From the NCBI GenBank assembly GCA_023653245.1, contig JAMNXK010000089.1, forward strand, positions 1-7,464: DNA of 7,464 bases. Direction: 5' to 3'. The notes under the pieces are model-generated. The model searched no databases. It had not been told where the DNA came from and saw only the letters and a program-made list of their open reading frames with translations. The stretch is from Tagaea sp. (GTDB lineage: Bacteria > Pseudomonadota > Alphaproteobacteria > CACIAM-22H2). The number at the start of each line of letters is the position of its first letter. Positions within the stretch are counted from its first letter, which is position 1. Position numbers and translations under genes: made by a program. Below are positions 5,644 through 7,464 of the stretch, piece after piece.

Positions 5644-7464
5644 CTACCGCGCGTCGGAGGTTTGGCGCGGGTTGCCGCCGCCATCGCCGACCAGCGAGAA
5701 CGGCGCCCAGAAGATCGGGTGGCTATAGGCGAAGACCGTGGCGCGGCTGGCCGGGTCGATGGCACCCGGCCCGTCGATGAGCCCGGTCATCGCCTGGCGC
5801 AAGGCTTGGGCGCGGGCGAGGCCTGGGTCGCGCGCCTGCCGGGCGAACAGATCGGTGGTGAGTTCGCGTGCCGAGGTGGTCTCAACCGGCCAGTTGGACA
5901 CCAATAGCGCGCGCGTGCCGGCGTAGAAGAACGCCCGGCCCAGACCCGAGACCGCTTCGGCACCCGCCCCGTCGCCCGTCGCCGTGTTGCATGCCGAGAG
6001 CACGACCCAATCGGCATTGAGCTTCAAGGCAAGCACCTCGTCGAGCGTGAGCAGCCCGTCGCCGTCCACGTCGGCGACGTCGGGCGCGGACAAGGCGAGG
6101 GCCGGCTGGGTGAGCCCGTTGAGGTCCCCCGGGATCAGCCCGTGGGTGGCGAACATCACGACCCGACGGTTGGAGATGTCCATGCCCTTCACATTGCGCT
6201 CGTTGGCTTGCGCCCCCAAGATCACGTCCGATGGGTCGGCGTTGAGCGCCAGGGCGATCCCGCGCACCTCGTCGGCCGTGTCGGGCAGGCGCGGCAGCAT
6301 GCCGAGTTCCGCGCTATCGACGTTCTGCGTGGCGGGCGCATTGCGCCGAACCAGCGGCAGCCCGCGCGTCTGCAAGCCCGCGCCCCGGGTTTGCAGCTGA
6401 GCGGTTTGCGTGCGCACTTCGGCGGCTTGTTCGCGGCTGAACCACGGATCGCCGAAGCCCACGAAGGCGCGCCGGTTGGCCGGCGGCACCGGCAAGCCCC
6501 GCAAGGTCGCCAAAGCCGCGACCGACGGCAGCTGCGTGATTGCCGCCTTGCGGATCAGAAACGGCACGTCTTTGTAGGCGGCGAACAGCGCCTCGCCTTG
6601 GCGTTCGGCGCGCAGCGGCGAGGCTTGGGTCACCAGCACGCCGAAGGGCAGCTGGCCGAGCGCGTCGTGCGGCACGACCAGCAGCGACTCCGCGTTGGCG
6701 AAACCGGCTTCGACGGGCTTCAACAGATCGTTATAGAGCGCATGCGCGAGACCGACATCGAAGGCCGGGATATCGCCCAATGTCGCGGCGTTGGGATCCA
6801 GGGACTTGCGCAAAGTGGCGACCGTCTCGGCGATCGCGCGCTGGCCCTTGTCCACGGCGGCGAACGCCACGGCGCCGGCTTGCGGCACGGCCCAGACGAA
6901 AGTTCGATCGCGCCCCACATAGGTGGCGATCAACGCCTCGCCCGGCCGCAAGCTCCGTCGCGTCTCCTCGATGGTCGCGGGCCGCGGATCGATGAGCTGG
7001 GCGTAGCTCGGGAAGCGCCGCTCGATCTCCAGGCGCAAGGCCGCCCGCGCCGAGCGCAAGCTGTCGATCTGGGTGCGCAGCGCGCGCACCGCGTTCTCGT
7101 CGCGCTCGGCAGAAGCGAGCACGTTGGTGAGCAGCCCTTGAAGGGCGCCCACCTGCTTCTGGGTATCCTGTTCGTTGCGCACGAGTTCGGCCAATGCGGG
7201 ATCCGCGGCCGCCGCGCGCGCCGAGGATTGCGCCAGCGCGCGTTGCACGCCCTGGCCGCGCACCGCGTCGGCCAGGCGGAAGGCGTCCTCGGCGGCACCC
7301 GGCCGGCCCGAGCGTGCCAGTGCCCCCATCGCCGCTTCGAAGATCATTTTGAGCCGGTTCTCGCGCGAGGCCGACCCGCTCTCCTCGTCGTCGGCTTGGC
7401 GCGAAGACTGGAGCAGGATCGGCAGCGCCGCGTCGAACTCGACGAGCGCGGCCGGCACATCGCC
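5644..7464 (-). CDS. CHAT-domain caspase-like protein, N-terminus outside window
   Basis: The frame is open to the window edge, giving 606 visible residues; the GTG at 7456-7458 is not a supported start. Visible residues up to about 150 are helical, with a coiled-coil-like stretch near 115-150; relatives usually carry TPR repeats further upstream. The CHAT domain spans about 240-595: LLVVPHDALGQLPFG at about 261-275, catalytic His441 in VMFATHG, catalytic Cys492 in VVLSACNTATGDG, GLGRAFFYAGTRALLVSNWPV at about 507-527, and the closing HPIFWAPFSLVGD. The His/Cys pair is intact, so proteolytic activity is plausible. Between the two, residues 465-476 match a full EF-hand loop pattern. A short LQTRG repeat lies at about 357-368. 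CHAT proteins are caspase relatives often used as effectors switched on by partners. It precedes the caspase-cyclase operon on the same strand with no clear terminator between, so read-through is possible. Confidence 0.93.
   Translation of the reverse strand, partial: GDVPAALVEFDAALPILLQSSRQADDEESGSASRENRLKMIFEAAMGALARSGRPGAAEDAFRLADAVRGQGVQRALAQSSARAAAADPALAELVRNEQDTQKQVGALQGLLTNVLASAERDENAVRALRTQIDSLRSARAALRLEIERRFPSYAQLIDPRPATIEETRRSLRPGEALIATYVGRDRTFVWAVPQAGAVAFAAVDKGQRAIAETVATLRKSLDPNAATLGDIPAFDVGLAHALYNDLLKPVEAGFANAESLLVVPHDALGQLPFGVLVTQASPLRAERQGEALFAAYKDVPFLIRKAAITQLPSVAALATLRGLPVPPANRRAFVGFGDPWFSREQAAEVRTQTAQLQTRGAGLQTRGLPLVRRNAPATQNVDSAELGMLPRLPDTADEVRGIALALNADPSDVILGAQANERNVKGMDISNRRVVMFATHGLIPGDLNGLTQPALALSAPDVADVDGDGLLTLDEVLALKLNADWVVLSACNTATGDGAGAEAVSGLGRAFFYAGTRALLVSNWPVETTSARELTTDLFARQARDPGLARAQALRQAMTGLIDGPGAIDPASRATVFAYSHPIFWAPFSLVGDGGGNPRQTSDAR
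6037..6072 (-). other. EF-hand-like loop inside the CHAT domain
   Basis: The codons encode DVDGDGLLTLDE, with Asp at loop positions 1, 3 and 5, Gly at 6, Leu at 8 and Glu at 12: the classical calcium-binding loop pattern. It falls between catalytic His441 and Cys492. CHAT relatives often have a similar DGLLT-x-x-E segment here, so part of the match is family-typical; the added DxDxDG is what completes the pattern. Calcium binding is not demonstrated. Confidence 0.4.

Noticed and set aside
1269..7464. Known anti-phage or CRISPR-linked use of CHAT proteases (type III-E-like effector or CHAT with gasdermin)
   Set aside because: There are no CRISPR repeats, Cas proteins, gasdermin-like gene or mobile elements in the window, and the partners are secreted or membrane signalling proteins; the context does not support a defence label.

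Overview
The window is very GC-rich and densely packed, with GC-ending codons throughout and short intergenic gaps. Protein style and gene content suggest an alphaproteobacterium (perhaps Rhodospirillales-like), but no taxonomic marker is present, so this is an inference. No RNA genes, insertion sequences, CRISPR arrays or phage genes were seen, and no stretch above about 300 bases lacks a gene.

Left part, plus strand (1-1291): the 3' half of a class III PLP-dependent aminotransferase, overlapped by 4 bases by a small Asp/Glu-racemase-superfamily protein that keeps only one of the two usual catalytic cysteines. This pair looks like amino-acid metabolism and ends tail-to-tail, with a 23-base overlap, against the genes on the other strand.

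Right part, minus strand (7464 down to 1269), in transcription order: (i) a CHAT-domain caspase-like protein, N-terminus outside the window; (ii) an 85-base gap holding a perfect cAMP-receptor-protein-type site, TGTGA-N6-TCACA; (iii) a secreted caspase-like (peptidase C14) protein with a coiled coil and an unrecognised C-terminal domain; (iv) a small secreted protein of unknown family; (v) a membrane adenylate cyclase with a periplasmic CHASE2 sensor, three further membrane segments and a complete class IIIb catalytic domain. Genes iii-v look like one operon (75-base gap, then stop and start codons touching).

The main point of interest is how these parts fit. Two different caspase-clan proteins sit beside a sensor cyclase. 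The products of genes iii-v all have periplasmic portions. The operon that encodes the cyclase has a CRP-type operator whose centre falls 41.5 bases upstream of the start predicted from a plausible -10 box, the classical class II activator position. A testable model is a cAMP feedback circuit in which a periplasmic caspase-like protein and its small partner act on, or respond with, the CHASE2 sensor. This circuit is inferred from sequence and gene order only.
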